A stretch of 42,174 nt of DNA from Clostridiales bacterium (GCA_015055965.1 SVHG01000019.1:1-42174), one strand, 5' to 3'. Shown: positions 1 through 8,908, counted from the stretch's first letter. Made by a program: numbers and translations. Notes: a model not told the origin generated them from the letters alone.

Positions 1-87
1 AAAGGTTGGTTTGAATATGAAATTGAACATGGGGAATTCTTTGGTAAAGAAAAAGCAGTTTACAAATTAACCAAGAAGGGGGAATAA
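1..87 (+). CDS. C-terminal end of an unidentified upstream protein (partial)
   Basis: Frame 1 is open from the first base to a TAA at 85-87 and encodes 28 residues rich in Lys and Glu, ending KLTKKGE. The stop lies 3 nt before the ATG at 91, and the ribosome site of the next gene (AAGGGGGAA) lies inside this reading frame, so the two look translationally coupled. The fragment is too short to identify. It could be chance coding, but its charge pattern and tight junction favour a real gene end. Confidence 0.5.
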   Translation, partial: KGWFEYEIEHGEFFGKEKAVYKLTKKGE

Positions 88-90
88 TTT

Positions 91-3000
91 ATGAAAAGAC
101 TAAGAAATTGTATACTAATAATTCTTTGTATAACCTTTATTCTTAGCGCAATTAGTGCTATATTTACTGGTTTGCAAACACTGATGGTAAAGGCTGATAC
201 TCATAATTATAATATTGATTACACCTCCCTTTCATATACTACTCTCGATACAGTAACAAGAAGAGCTGGAAAACCAGATAAATCCCCACAAATAACAGTT
301 TTTACATATGGATGCGGTGGAAACCTTTCCCATTGGAGTAATAATTCAAAGGATGTTGATAAACTTGAGAGAAATAATACCGATCCTAATGCGGAGCGAA
401 TTTCGTATACATTTGAATATGAAGAAGATTCTATTATAAATCGATACATAAATAAATTTATTATTGATAGTACCGAGCAGTATTTACTTTACAAAGTGAG
501 GACTGTGAATGAAATGATTGATGATGTTGCAGCGCCCCAAGGGGAATTAAACTTCGAAATAGGAGATTTTCAATGTGTTTATGAGGGTAATGATTACCAA
601 ATAAATTCTAAGCAAAATAAAACTATCTGTCTTACCCAAATTAGACCAAAAACAATTAAAGAAAATAACAAGGATAAAATAGTATATGATAATATAAGTG
701 AAGATACCTCTTTGCCTGAAGATATTGAAGGTAAACATATAATTTTACTTTTTGATGTTAATGGTGATTCGGATACATCAAATGATTACGTGTATGCGCA
801 ACTTGAATTTATATTAGACGTAATATCATATCAATACTGCCAAAGAATGAATGAGCTACCAATATATAACCTTATAGCTCACAGTCGTGGTGGAATAACT
901 AACTTACAATATGCATTAGGACACCCTAATAACGTAGCTTCGTTATATTCTATGGGAACGCCATATAACGGTACAAATTTTGGAACAGCCTCTTACAATG
1001 GAAAGCATTTATTTGTTGAAATGGCAAATATGGATCCGAATTCAAATGGGGTTGAAGATATTATAAACTCCACACTACATAACGCATATAGAACATTATG
1101 GAACAGTGGTTATAATAATGGGGACTATTCACATATAAAATTTGTACCTATAGGCAGTTATGTAACCGCAGGATTTCTTTTTCAATTAATAGCAGAATAT
1201 CTAACTTATATATTACCGATCGATTTATGGAGTGAGTTTACTTTAAGAGGAACTCTTGTTCTCATAGAATTACTAATAGATAAAATTGTTTCATATACGG
1301 GCACTTCAAGATTTTTTAAGTGGGCAAGAAATAAAATGGAAAAAGCAATAGATAAGCATGTTAGTAATCTTGAAAATAGAGCTGCATGGCATGGTATTCT
1401 AAAAAGTATTACAGCAAACCCACAACATTTTGATTGTGAACACATTAATCCTATAGAACCCCATTTCTTATATATAGAAGATGATTTATTTATAAATTTA
1501 GATTCTCAAGTAGCTGATGGATATATTGGAGCAAACCCTGTTGTTAAGCAAATGGATACATGTGATCAACTAAGTGGAAAAAAATCTGTAAATGCACCTG
1601 GCGTTGCTCACAATTTAGAAACACATGATGAAGATATTATAGCATATATTCTTGCTAATATTGATACAAGTGGCAAGGCTGAGGAAGTTGCTAAAGAACT
1701 TACCGTAGGTCAACAAAGAAAAAATGGAGTTTTATATACATATACTATAGTTGCTGATGAAGTTATTATTACCGGAATATCTGGAGCTAGTGAAAATTTA
1801 GTAATACCATCTAATTTAGTTGAGGGTAAAATCATTACTCGTATTGAATCAAGTGTTTTTGAAGCACTAACACAAACTTATAGTATGAGAAGCACTACAG
1901 TCAATGAAATAACGGAAATTACTCTGCCATCTACTGTTGAAAGAATTGAGCCTTACGCATTTGCTGATATGGCTTCTTTAGAACGAGTGACCATAAACAG
2001 TAGTGCCGGTGTGAGTGTGGGGGCTAAGGCCTTTGCAGGTTGTACTTCACTTTCAACTGTTAATTTAGGCAACGTTACGGAAATTGGCTACGGCGCATTT
2101 GCAAACTGCAATTCACTTACAAACATAACAATACCCGCAAACATTACAAAAATAGAAGATTATGCTTTTTATAATACCAATATAGAGCAGGTAAGTTTTT
2201 CAAATAGTATAACGGTAATTGGGCGTTACGCTTTTGCTAAGTGTTCAAATCTAGAAAATGTAACTATACCTGCAACTGTTACAAAAATAGATGACTTTGC
2301 GTTCTATAACAGCGGAATTTCTAATTTAAATTTTGAAGCGGGCTCACAACTAACGGAAATTGGGCATTATGCTTTTGCAAATAGTGCTATAGCAGGAAGT
2401 GTGAGTATTCCTTCAACTGTTGCAACAATTGGTCGCGGTGCGTTTATGAATACAACTTCGCTTGCAAGTGTTGATTTTGGGGATGAAGAGTCTACAAATG
2501 CAGTAATCAGTATAGATGATTTAGCCTTCTACGGTTGTAGTAATTTATCATCAGTAAGCACGTTAAACGTTCGAAGTATAGGCTATTTTGCGTTTGGGGA
2601 TTGTACTTCGCTTTCTAGCATGTCAATTTCTGCAGGTGTTCAAAGTATAGGTGCAGGCGCATTTTACGGTTGTTCACAAATTGCAGGCTTTAGCCTAGCA
2701 AGTGCTAGTGATTACTTCCACATTGCGGATGGTGTGCTTTACGTAAAACAAACCAATGCGGATGGGGCGATAGAATATTATTTACACACCTATCCAATAG
2801 CAAAAACAGGAACTGAATATGCCGCTATAGATTCGTTAATCGGTGTTTTAGATTATGCTTTTGCTCAAAACACTTACTTAAATAAGGTTACATTAACAAA
2901 CGTTCAAATAATAGGCAGTTCTGCGTTTGAAGATTGTATAACACTTGCTGAGGTAAATTTATCTTCAAACTTAACTGATATTGGGGATAGTGCGTTTAAT

Positions 3001-4899
3001 GGTTGTACTTCACTATATTTAGAAGAAGTGCCTAACGTTAACAGCATAGGAAGCTTAGCATTTGCAGGCTGTAATTGGATAAATGCAAACGCAAGCAATA
3101 TAACTTTAACCATACCTGCAGGTGTTCAAAGTATAGGTGCAGGCGCATTCTATGGTTGTTCACAAATTGCAGGCTTTAGCCTAGCAAGTGGCAATAATAA
3201 TTTCCACGTTGTGGATGGTGTGCTTTACGTCAAACAAACTAATGCGGATGAAACGGTAGAATATTATTTACACACCTATCCAATAGCAAAAACAGGAACT
3301 GAATATACCGCTATAGCTTCGTTAATCGGTGTTTTAGATTATGCTTTTGCAGGTAATGTTAACTTAACAACTATTAATTTAGCGAACGTGCAAGATATAG
3401 GCGAAAATGCGTTTGAGGATTGTACTAATTTAACAACGATAACCGTTGATAGCACTAATGAGTATTATTCTACGAGTGACGGTGTATTGTTTAATAAGGA
3501 TGCTACTTGCTTAATATACTATCCGTTAGGCAAAACAAATTCATCATATACAATACCTACAACAGTTACGCAAATTACTGCAGGCGCTTTTGCAGGAAAT
3601 ACCAATTTAACAAGTGTTAACTTAAAGAACGTTCAAATAATAGGCGATAATGCGTTTGAGGGTTGCACTAATCTAGCAACGATAACAGGAAATTCGGTTA
3701 TTGAAGCACATTCTTCCGCATTTGAAGGTGCTCCGTGGTATACCACTCAATCGCAAGCAGAATATTTTAGATTGGGTAAGGTATTATTCAAGTATAACGG
3801 CAGTTATGATGCAAGCGGTGTTTTAGATTTAAGAACGTATGCAACAATAGAAGAAAACGCATTCCCAAGCTTAAATGAAGAGGGCGAATATATTCCTAAT
3901 ACTCAATTAACAACGGTATATTTAGGCGAGGATTATTCTCAGTTTAACTATTTAAGCTTTAATAACTGCACGGCTTTAAATAAGGTATATTTATTAAATA
4001 GCGAGGTAGTACAGATTAATGCTTTAACGGATACATTAAAGGAACAGCTTACCTTCTACGTTCCGTATTCGCTATATTCAAGCTATACCGCTACCTATGA
4101 AGATTTAAGCTTTGAAGCAATACAAACCACAATTAACTTTTACGTGGGCGAAGAATTGTTAGATACGCAAACAGCATACTACGGCGAAGTGTTTACAACT
4201 GATAAAGTTCCCACCGTTACCGGGAATAATATTTTCTTAGGTTGGTATGATACTACCGCGTATACAAGCACGTTTGTTGGTAGTACGTATGAAGAATTTG
4301 AAGCAGAGGATGATTTATACGCAAAAATATTACCTACGTATACGTTGAGATTTGTTAGTAATGGGGCTACTGTTTGTAGCGATATTACTGGGGTTTATGA
4401 TGGGCTAACCGTTACGCTGCCTACCGTAGAAGGGCTTAATTACTATTGTTGGAAAAACAATTCAAACGAATATGGTTTTAGCGCAAATTTAAAATTCACA
4501 TCTAGTGTGTTTGTTGCGGATGCAAACAATAGTTGCGTAATAACTTTTGAAGCGCTGGCTTGTACGCATACTTCAAAAAAATACGTATCAATTTCAGTAA
4601 CGTCACATAGCGTGATTTGTAATACCTGTGAATATGCAACGAGTTCTGCGCATGTGTGGAGCACTCACGCTGTTGGAAAGTATAAATGTAGATTCTGCCA
4701 ATTCATAACCGGTATAATTCCCATTAATCCGTTAAAGGTAGAGGATGAAGAAATAATCCAATCACTTGGCGAAGCGGAAGAGGGTGAAATAATAACGGCA
4801 TCTAACGGCTTAAGCTATATTTACTTAAACGGAGAGTTTTATTTGGTAAACCAACAAGAGGAGTTATTATTCCTTCCTAAAAAGGAAGAAAGTGAATAG
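91..4899 (+). CDS. Giant secreted lipase-like alpha/beta hydrolase fused to BspA-type leucine-rich repeats
   Basis: A 1602-residue protein. Residues 1-35 form a signal peptide. Residues about 60-550 resemble an alpha/beta hydrolase: the nucleophile elbow AHSRGG puts Ser265 in place, and a His-rich stretch near GVAHNLETHDE may supply the catalytic His. From about residue 570 to 1330 there are BspA-like LRR_5 repeats (pattern IGxxAFxxCxxLxxIxIP). Next comes an InlB-B/Listeria-Bacteroides-like segment (LGWYD) and a Cys/His-rich module (CNTC, CRFC). The C-terminus lacks a membrane tail, so the protein is probably released or wall-associated. The ATG at 91 follows AAGGGGGAA. The hydrolase third looks more AT-rich than the LRR part, suggesting a mosaic origin. 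Lipid hydrolysis is inferred from the Ser motif only. Confidence 0.8.
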   Translation: MKRLRNCILIILCITFILSAISAIFTGLQTLMVKADTHNYNIDYTSLSYTTLDTVTRRAGKPDKSPQITVFTYGCGGNLSHWSNNSKDVDKLERNNTDPNAERISYTFEYEEDSIINRYINKFIIDSTEQYLLYKVRTVNEMIDDVAAPQGELNFEIGDFQCVYEGNDYQINSKQNKTICLTQIRPKTIKENNKDKIVYDNISEDTSLPEDIEGKHIILLFDVNGDSDTSNDYVYAQLEFILDVISYQYCQRMNELPIYNLIAHSRGGITNLQYALGHPNNVASLYSMGTPYNGTNFGTASYNGKHLFVEMANMDPNSNGVEDIINSTLHNAYRTLWNSGYNNGDYSHIKFVPIGSYVTAGFLFQLIAEYLTYILPIDLWSEFTLRGTLVLIELLIDKIVSYTGTSRFFKWARNKMEKAIDKHVSNLENRAAWHGILKSITANPQHFDCEHINPIEPHFLYIEDDLFINLDSQVADGYIGANPVVKQMDTCDQLSGKKSVNAPGVAHNLETHDEDIIAYILANIDTSGKAEEVAKELTVGQQRKNGVLYTYTIVADEVIITGISGASENLVIPSNLVEGKIITRIESSVFEALTQTYSMRSTTVNEITEITLPSTVERIEPYAFADMASLERVTINSSAGVSVGAKAFAGCTSLSTVNLGNVTEIGYGAFANCNSLTNITIPANITKIEDYAFYNTNIEQVSFSNSITVIGRYAFAKCSNLENVTIPATVTKIDDFAFYNSGISNLNFEAGSQLTEIGHYAFANSAIAGSVSIPSTVATIGRGAFMNTTSLASVDFGDEESTNAVISIDDLAFYGCSNLSSVSTLNVRSIGYFAFGDCTSLSSMSISAGVQSIGAGAFYGCSQIAGFSLASASDYFHIADGVLYVKQTNADGAIEYYLHTYPIAKTGTEYAAIDSLIGVLDYAFAQNTYLNKVTLTNVQIIGSSAFEDCITLAEVNLSSNLTDIGDSAFNGCTSLYLEEVPNVNSIGSLAFAGCNWINANASNITLTIPAGVQSIGAGAFYGCSQIAGFSLASGNNNFHVVDGVLYVKQTNADETVEYYLHTYPIAKTGTEYTAIASLIGVLDYAFAGNVNLTTINLANVQDIGENAFEDCTNLTTITVDSTNEYYSTSDGVLFNKDATCLIYYPLGKTNSSYTIPTTVTQITAGAFAGNTNLTSVNLKNVQIIGDNAFEGCTNLATITGNSVIEAHSSAFEGAPWYTTQSQAEYFRLGKVLFKYNGSYDASGVLDLRTYATIEENAFPSLNEEGEYIPNTQLTTVYLGEDYSQFNYLSFNNCTALNKVYLLNSEVVQINALTDTLKEQLTFYVPYSLYSSYTATYEDLSFEAIQTTINFYVGEELLDTQTAYYGEVFTTDKVPTVTGNNIFLGWYDTTAYTSTFVGSTYEEFEAEDDLYAKILPTYTLRFVSNGATVCSDITGVYDGLTVTLPTVEGLNYYCWKNNSNEYGFSANLKFTSSVFVADANNSCVITFEALACTHTSKKYVSISVTSHSVICNTCEYATSSAHVWSTHAVGKYKCRFCQFITGIIPINPLKVEDEEIIQSLGEAEEGEIITASNGLSYIYLNGEFYLVNQQEELLFLPKKEESE
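2631..3354 (+). repeat. Near-identical 238-bp internal duplication in the LRR gene
   Basis: Bases 2631-2868 and 3117-3354 are nearly identical at a constant offset of 486 bp (162 codons). Both encode the block starting AGVQSIGAGAFYGCSQIAGF and ending GVLDYAFA. The few differences cluster in the middle. This is a recent in-frame duplication within the leucine-rich repeats and can recombine to lengthen or shorten the protein. Confidence 0.85.
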
Positions 4900-4909
4900 T
4901 TGAATAAAT

Positions 4910-4947
4910 AAAAAAGATTGGGCTTAAAAAACGGCTCAATCTTTTTT
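4910..4947 (+). terminator. Intrinsic terminator after the LRR gene
   Basis: AAAAAGATTGGGC pairs with GCTCAATCTTTTT (one G-U), loop of about 10 nt, ending in a T run. It starts 11 nt after the stop codon. Confidence 0.85.
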
Positions 4948-5003
4948 AATTATAAGAATTTTTATGTTTAGTTTGGTAAATTTTTAATTCATTATTAAAG
5001 AAT

Positions 5004-5032
5004 TTGCAATTTTTTTTACAGAATAGTATAAT
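5004..5032 (+). promoter_or_regulatory. Sigma-A promoter of the M29 aminopeptidase
   Basis: TTGCAA, 17-nt spacer, perfect TATAAT at 5027-5032, giving a leader of about 35 nt before the ATG at 5076. Confidence 0.75.
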
Positions 5033-5075
5033 TAAATAAAAATACGCTTTATAAGCGGTAAAAAGAGGTTATAAT

Positions 5076-6191
5076 ATGAGTGATCCAAGAATTTTAAAGC
5101 TTGCTAAAAATTTAGTTAACTATTCTTGTAAGGTTAAAAAGGGCGAAAAGGTTATGATAGAAGCCTTTGGTATTCCCAACGATTTAGTGAAGGCGTTAGT
5201 TAAGGAAACCTACCTTGCAGGCGGTTATCCCTTCGTTTATCTTCGTGACCACGCCGTAATGCGCGCTATGCTTATGGACTGCAACGAAGAATATTGCAAT
5301 CTTTGGGCTAAGTACGACGGATTCGTTATGGATGAAATGGATTGTTATATTGGCGTTCGCGGTGGCGAAAACAGCTGTGAAATGGGTGACATTCCCGCAG
5401 AAAAGAACGGCTTATATCAAAAGCTTTATTCTTACCCCGTTCATCACGAAAAACGCGTTGGAGCAACGCGTTGGGTTGTTTTAAGATATCCCACCCCTTC
5501 AATGGCGCAAATGTCCGGTATGTCTACCGAAGCGTTTGAAGATTTCTATTTTGACGTTTGCACTATGGATTACGGCAAGATGGATAGGGCTATGGATGCG
5601 CTTAAAGCGCTTATGGAAAAAACCGATAAGGTACGCTTGGTTGCTAAGGATACGGATTTAACCTTCTCTATTAAAGGTATGCCTGCTATCAAGTGCGCAG
5701 GCGAGCTTAATATTCCGGATGGCGAAATCTATTCCGCTCCCGTTAAAAATAGCGTAAACGGCGTTATTACCTATAACGCTCCCTCTATGCAACAGGGCTT
5801 AAAGCACGAAAACGTTCGCCTTGAATTTAAAGACGGTAAGATTATTAAAGCAACCGGCAACTACACCGAAAAGCTTAACGATATTTTTAATACTGATGAA
5901 GGCGCAAGATACGTTGGCGAATTTGCTATTGGCGTTAACCCCTTTATCAATAACCCTATGGGCGATATTTTGTTTGACGAAAAGATTGCCGGCTCTATTC
6001 ACTTTACCCCCGGCTGCTGTTATGACGAATGCGATAACGGAAACCGTTCTAGCATTCACTGGGATTTAGTTCTTATCATGACGGAAAAGTTCGGCGGTGG
6101 CGAAATTTGGTTTGACGACGTTTTAATTAGAAAGGACGGCTTCTTCGTTCTTCCAGAGCTTGAATGTTTGAATCCAAATAATTTAAAATAA
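5076..6191 (+). CDS. M29-family metallo-aminopeptidase
   Basis: A 371-residue cytoplasmic peptidase with no signal peptide, expected to remove N-terminal residues from peptides using a pair of divalent metals. Candidate metal ligands match the family order and approximate spacing: Glu217 (DGEIYSAP), Glu282 (GEFAIG), His309 (GSIHFTPG), His328 and Asp330 (SIHWD). Family members such as AmpS and PepS are slightly longer (about 400-410). It is transcribed alone from a clear promoter with the ribosome site AAAGAGG. The substrate cannot be told from sequence. Confidence 0.88.
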   Translation: MSDPRILKLAKNLVNYSCKVKKGEKVMIEAFGIPNDLVKALVKETYLAGGYPFVYLRDHAVMRAMLMDCNEEYCNLWAKYDGFVMDEMDCYIGVRGGENSCEMGDIPAEKNGLYQKLYSYPVHHEKRVGATRWVVLRYPTPSMAQMSGMSTEAFEDFYFDVCTMDYGKMDRAMDALKALMEKTDKVRLVAKDTDLTFSIKGMPAIKCAGELNIPDGEIYSAPVKNSVNGVITYNAPSMQQGLKHENVRLEFKDGKIIKATGNYTEKLNDIFNTDEGARYVGEFAIGVNPFINNPMGDILFDEKIAGSIHFTPGCCYDECDNGNRSSIHWDLVLIMTEKFGGGEIWFDDVLIRKDGFFVLPELECLNPNNLK

Positions 6192-6221
6192 GTTTGGTGC
6201 AATATCATTACGTTAGTTCTT

Positions 6222-6309
6222 AGACTCTATCACTTCGCTTTGCTTGTTCATAAGTGACAAAAACAAATACTTGTCATTCTGGAGTTTTCACAAGAAAACG
6301 ATAGAATCT
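6222..6309. repeat. REP-like imperfect palindrome
   Basis: The arms AGACTCTATC (6222-6231) and GATAGAATCT (6300-6309) pair with one mismatch. Nearer the centre GTGACAA (6254-6260) faces TTGTCAT (6271-6277). A small inner hairpin GTTTTC/GAAAAC sits in the right arm. The right-arm start (TTGTCATTCTGGAG) resembles short repeats I recall as common in gut clostridial intergenic DNA; that recollection is unchecked. Confidence 0.6.
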
Positions 6310-6321
6310 GTTATTTTCATA

Positions 6322-6440
6322 ATAAGAGCCATCCCAAAATTCGCTTGGGGCGAACATCATTTTGCGTTAGCAAAACATCATTCGTGCAACGCACGAACAT
6401 CATTGCGCTAGCAATATAATTGTCTAGGCTTTGCTCTTAT
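6322..6440. repeat. Array of mini-hairpins separated by CATCA
   Basis: Outer arms ATAAGAGC (6322-6329) and GCTCTTAT (6433-6440) enclose a series of small perfect hairpins: CCCAA/TTGGG, TTTTGC/GCAAAA (6360-6375), TTCGTGC/GCACGAA (6381-6397) and ATTGC/GCAAT (6402-6415). The last three are each preceded by CATCA. Stem sequences differ while pairing is kept, so structure rather than sequence is conserved. With the REP-like palindrome and the terminator at 6469, this explains the whole gap 6192-6608; no gene is seen there. Confidence 0.75.
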
Positions 6441-6468
6441 CTTTGGCTTATAATTTAATAAAAACTCT

Positions 6469-6504
6469 AAAAGTGCTGATAACCGTCTTATATCGGCACT
6501 TTTT
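6469..6504 (+). terminator. Intrinsic terminator with a variant of the conserved loop
   Basis: AAAAGTGC(T)GATA pairs with TATC(G)GCACTTTT, followed by T and CTTTG. The segment 6478-6492 (GATAACCGTCTTATA) is a diverged copy of the GATAATCGACYTATA motif found in other intergenic hairpins of this window. Confidence 0.75.
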
Positions 6505-6557
6505 CTTTGTTTTTAATCAAATTTTAAGGCGTTTTTTAATGTTTTAAAGCTAAAATT

Positions 6558-6587
6558 TTATCAAATAATGGCAAACTTGAATATAAT
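6558..6587 (+). promoter_or_regulatory. Probable promoter of the cysteine-synthase-like gene
   Basis: TTATCA, 18-nt spacer, perfect TATAAT (6582-6587), only 21 nt before the GTG start, so the leader is very short. The -35 is weak. Confidence 0.5.
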
Positions 6588-6608
6588 ATTAAAATAGGGA
6601 AATTAAAC

Positions 6609-7547
6609 GTGCTTTATTCAAATATTTTGCAAGCGATAGGTAATACCCCGCTTATACAGCTTAAGAGCTTTGGTAAGAAAAACATGGCAACGCTATACGC
6701 AAAAGCGGAATTTTTAAACGTTGGTGGGTCTATAAAAACGCGAACGGCTTATCAAATGTTGTTAGATGCTAAACGGCGTGGAATAATAAATAATAAAAGC
6801 GTAATAGTGGAGGTTTCAAGCGGTAACCAAGGTGTGGGGCTAGCGCTAGTTGGTGCGGTTTTGCGTTTAAAGGTAGTTATAGTTATGCCATCGTCTGTAA
6901 GTGAAGAAAGGCGAAAACTAATAATGCAGTACGGCGCTTCGGTGGTTATAATTGAAGATAACGGCAACATTGGCGATTGTATAAAAAGGTGTGAAGAATA
7001 CGCGCTTGGTTTAAAAAGAGAAAATCCCAACGTCTTTATTCCAAACCAGTTCGCTAACATTATAAATCCGCTAACCCACGAAGAGCAAACGGCAAAAGAA
7101 ATAATAGCCGATTTAAAGGGGAATATAGACGGATTGTGCTTGGGAATAGGCTCGGGCGGAAGCATAACGGGTATAGGTAGGGCTATAAAAAGGGTAAATC
7201 CAAAGGCGCAAATTTGGGCGGTAGAGCCAAAAAACGCAACCGTTATATGCAATAACGGAAAAAATAAAATAGGCACGCATATTCAAATGGGTATAGGGGA
7301 CGGCATAATCCCGCCCGTGTTAGATAAAAGCTTAATTTCACACGTGGTAACGGTTAGTGATAAACAGGCTTTAAAAATGGCGAAAGAGCTATGCTTGAAG
7401 GAAGGAATTTTATGCGGAATATCAAGCGGTAGCAATTTAGTTGGCGCAATAGCTCTTGCAAAAAGGCTTGGTAAGGGTAAAAACGTGGTTACAGTTTTAC
7501 ACGATACGGGGGAAAGATATTTTTCTACACCGCTATTTGAGCGATAA
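6609..7547 (+). CDS. Cysteine-synthase-like PLP-dependent enzyme
   Basis: A 312-residue fold-type II PLP enzyme, the usual length for O-acetylserine sulfhydrylases. Lys43 in GGSIKTRTA is the expected Schiff-base lysine. The substrate loop reads EVSSGNQGVGLA and the phosphate-binding loop GIGSGGSITGIG. In classic CysK/CysM these are usually GGSVKDR, TSGNTG and GTGGT, so this is a divergent member, and diaminopropionate synthase-like or other beta-replacement activity is possible. The GTG start follows a modest AGGGAA site. It is a monocistronic gene, with no serine acetyltransferase nearby. Confidence 0.82.
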   Translation: MLYSNILQAIGNTPLIQLKSFGKKNMATLYAKAEFLNVGGSIKTRTAYQMLLDAKRRGIINNKSVIVEVSSGNQGVGLALVGAVLRLKVVIVMPSSVSEERRKLIMQYGASVVIIEDNGNIGDCIKRCEEYALGLKRENPNVFIPNQFANIINPLTHEEQTAKEIIADLKGNIDGLCLGIGSGGSITGIGRAIKRVNPKAQIWAVEPKNATVICNNGKNKIGTHIQMGIGDGIIPPVLDKSLISHVVTVSDKQALKMAKELCLKEGILCGISSGSNLVGAIALAKRLGKGKNVVTVLHDTGERYFSTPLFER

Positions 7548-7624
7548 AGCATTATTTTTTTGCCCGCCTTTTTGGTATAAAAGGACACAATGATTATAAA
7601 TTTTAATAAAAAGTTAACAAATTG

Positions 7625-7653
7625 TTGCAAAAGCGTCAAGTTTGTTATACAAT
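7625..7653 (+). promoter_or_regulatory. Sigma-A promoter of nahK
   Basis: TTGCAA (7625-7630), 17-nt spacer, TACAAT (7648-7653); the leader to the ATG is about 20 nt. Confidence 0.75.
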
Positions 7654-7679
7654 GAGTATAACAACAAACGGAGGTGCTT

Positions 7680-8786
7680 ATGAGCGCATTATACGATTTT
7701 AAAAAGATAAGTTCTAACTTCAACGTAGGCGGTGAATTTGTTTCTTGCGAGCCTTACGGCGAAGGCCATATAAATCAAACCTTTTTACTTTTAATGAAGG
7801 AAGGGGAAAGGGAAGTTAAATATATTTTACAGCGTATTAATTCCACGCTATTTACCGACGTTCCAAGATTAATGCAAAACATCAAGCTAGTAACTGATTT
7901 TGCAAGGGAACAAATTGCGCTTGCAGGCGGTAATCCTGACCGTGAGTCTTTAACGGTTATTAGCGCTAAAGACGGTAACGCTTATTATTTTGACGGCGAA
8001 AACTATTTTAGAGTTTATATCTTTATAGACGATTCAACCGCTTACCAAGTGGTAGAAAATCCCAAGCACTTCTACGAAAGCGCAGTAGCGTTTGGTAACT
8101 TTGCAAACCTACTTGCTAAGTTTGACGCTTCCAAGCTATACGAGCCCCTACCTAACTTCCATAACACAGTTAAGAGATTTGAAGCTTTAGAGCAGGCTAT
8201 TAAGGAAGATAAGGTTGGCAGAGCTAAAGACGTTAAGGCAGAAATTGAGTTTGCTCTTGCAAGAAAGGAATTATCTGCTAAAATCGTTAGCAAGCTAGAA
8301 AGTGGCGAAATTCCCTTAAAGGTTACCCACAACGATACTAAGCTTAATAACGTTTTAATAGATAACGCTACCGATAAAGCAGTTGCCGTTATAGATCTAG
8401 ATACCATTATGCCAGGAACTATCTGTTACGACTTCGGCGATTCTATAAGATTCGGCTGTAACCCCGCGGCAGAAGATGAAAAGGATCTTTCTAAGGTTAA
8501 CTTCTCTATTGCGCTATTTGAAGAATACGTTAAGGGCTATTTATTCGCTTTAAACGGCACTATTACCAAGGCAGAAGCGCAAAACCTTGCTCTTGGCGCT
8601 ATTATGATGACCTACGAATGCGGTATTAGATTTTTAGCAGACCACCTAAACGGGGACACCTATTTTAGAATTAAGCGTGAAGGTCATAACCTAGATAGAG
8701 CAAGAACCCAGTTTAAGCTTGTTAGCGATATGGAAAAATGCTTTGATGAAATGAACGCTATCGTTAACAAATATTACGCAGGATAA
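7680..8786 (+). CDS. nahK: N-acetylhexosamine 1-kinase-like phosphotransferase
   Basis: A 368-residue kinase of the aminoglycoside phosphotransferase fold. The catalytic segment THNDTKLNN (Asp219) and the metal-binding segment DLDTIMPG (Asp239, Asp241) match bifidobacterial NahK, which makes GlcNAc-1-P or GalNAc-1-P from the free sugar and ATP. I chose the ATG at 7680 because GGAGG at 7670-7674 lies 5 nt upstream; the GTG at 7674 overlaps that site. galE follows after 122 nt, repeating the NahK-GalE partnership of lacto-N-biose/galacto-N-biose use, although no phosphorylase is present here. A homoserine-kinase-like role remains possible. Confidence 0.75.
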   Translation: MSALYDFKKISSNFNVGGEFVSCEPYGEGHINQTFLLLMKEGEREVKYILQRINSTLFTDVPRLMQNIKLVTDFAREQIALAGGNPDRESLTVISAKDGNAYYFDGENYFRVYIFIDDSTAYQVVENPKHFYESAVAFGNFANLLAKFDASKLYEPLPNFHNTVKRFEALEQAIKEDKVGRAKDVKAEIEFALARKELSAKIVSKLESGEIPLKVTHNDTKLNNVLIDNATDKAVAVIDLDTIMPGTICYDFGDSIRFGCNPAAEDEKDLSKVNFSIALFEEYVKGYLFALNGTITKAEAQNLALGAIMMTYECGIRFLADHLNGDTYFRIKREGHNLDRARTQFKLVSDMEKCFDEMNAIVNKYYAG

Positions 8787-8808
8787 TTTTATTTGGGTGT
8801 AAGATTTG

Positions 8809-8827
8809 ATTTAACCTTTGGTTAAAT
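8809..8827 (+). terminator. Weak hairpin after nahK
   Basis: ATTTAACC, TTT loop, GGTTAAAT: a perfect 8-bp AT-rich stem followed by TTGTTT. It may only partly terminate. Confidence 0.45.
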
Positions 8828-8849
8828 TTGTTTAAATATAATTATTTGC

Positions 8850-8878
8850 TTGCTATTTTTTAAAGTTAGCGGTAAAAT
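8850..8878 (+). promoter_or_regulatory. Promoter of galE
   Basis: TTGCTA (8850-8855), 17-nt spacer, TAAAAT (8873-8878), 30 nt before the ATG. Confidence 0.6.
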
Positions 8879-8908
8879 GTAAAAGGAATTTTAAGTAAGG
8901 AGAATTTT

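Noticed and set aside
6351-6415. CRISPR-like array
   Set aside because: The constant CATCA units are only 5 nt and the segments between them are self-complementary hairpins, not unique spacers; no cas gene is present.
7674-7682. GTG at 7674 as the nahK start
   Set aside because: It overlaps the GGAGG ribosome site; the ATG at 7680 has correct spacing.
6752-7723. Long minus-strand open frames (174 and 146 codons) opposite the cysteine-synthase-like gene and its downstream gap
   Set aside because: They mirror a well-supported plus-strand gene, have no ribosome site and show no recognisable protein features; they are codon-bias shadows.
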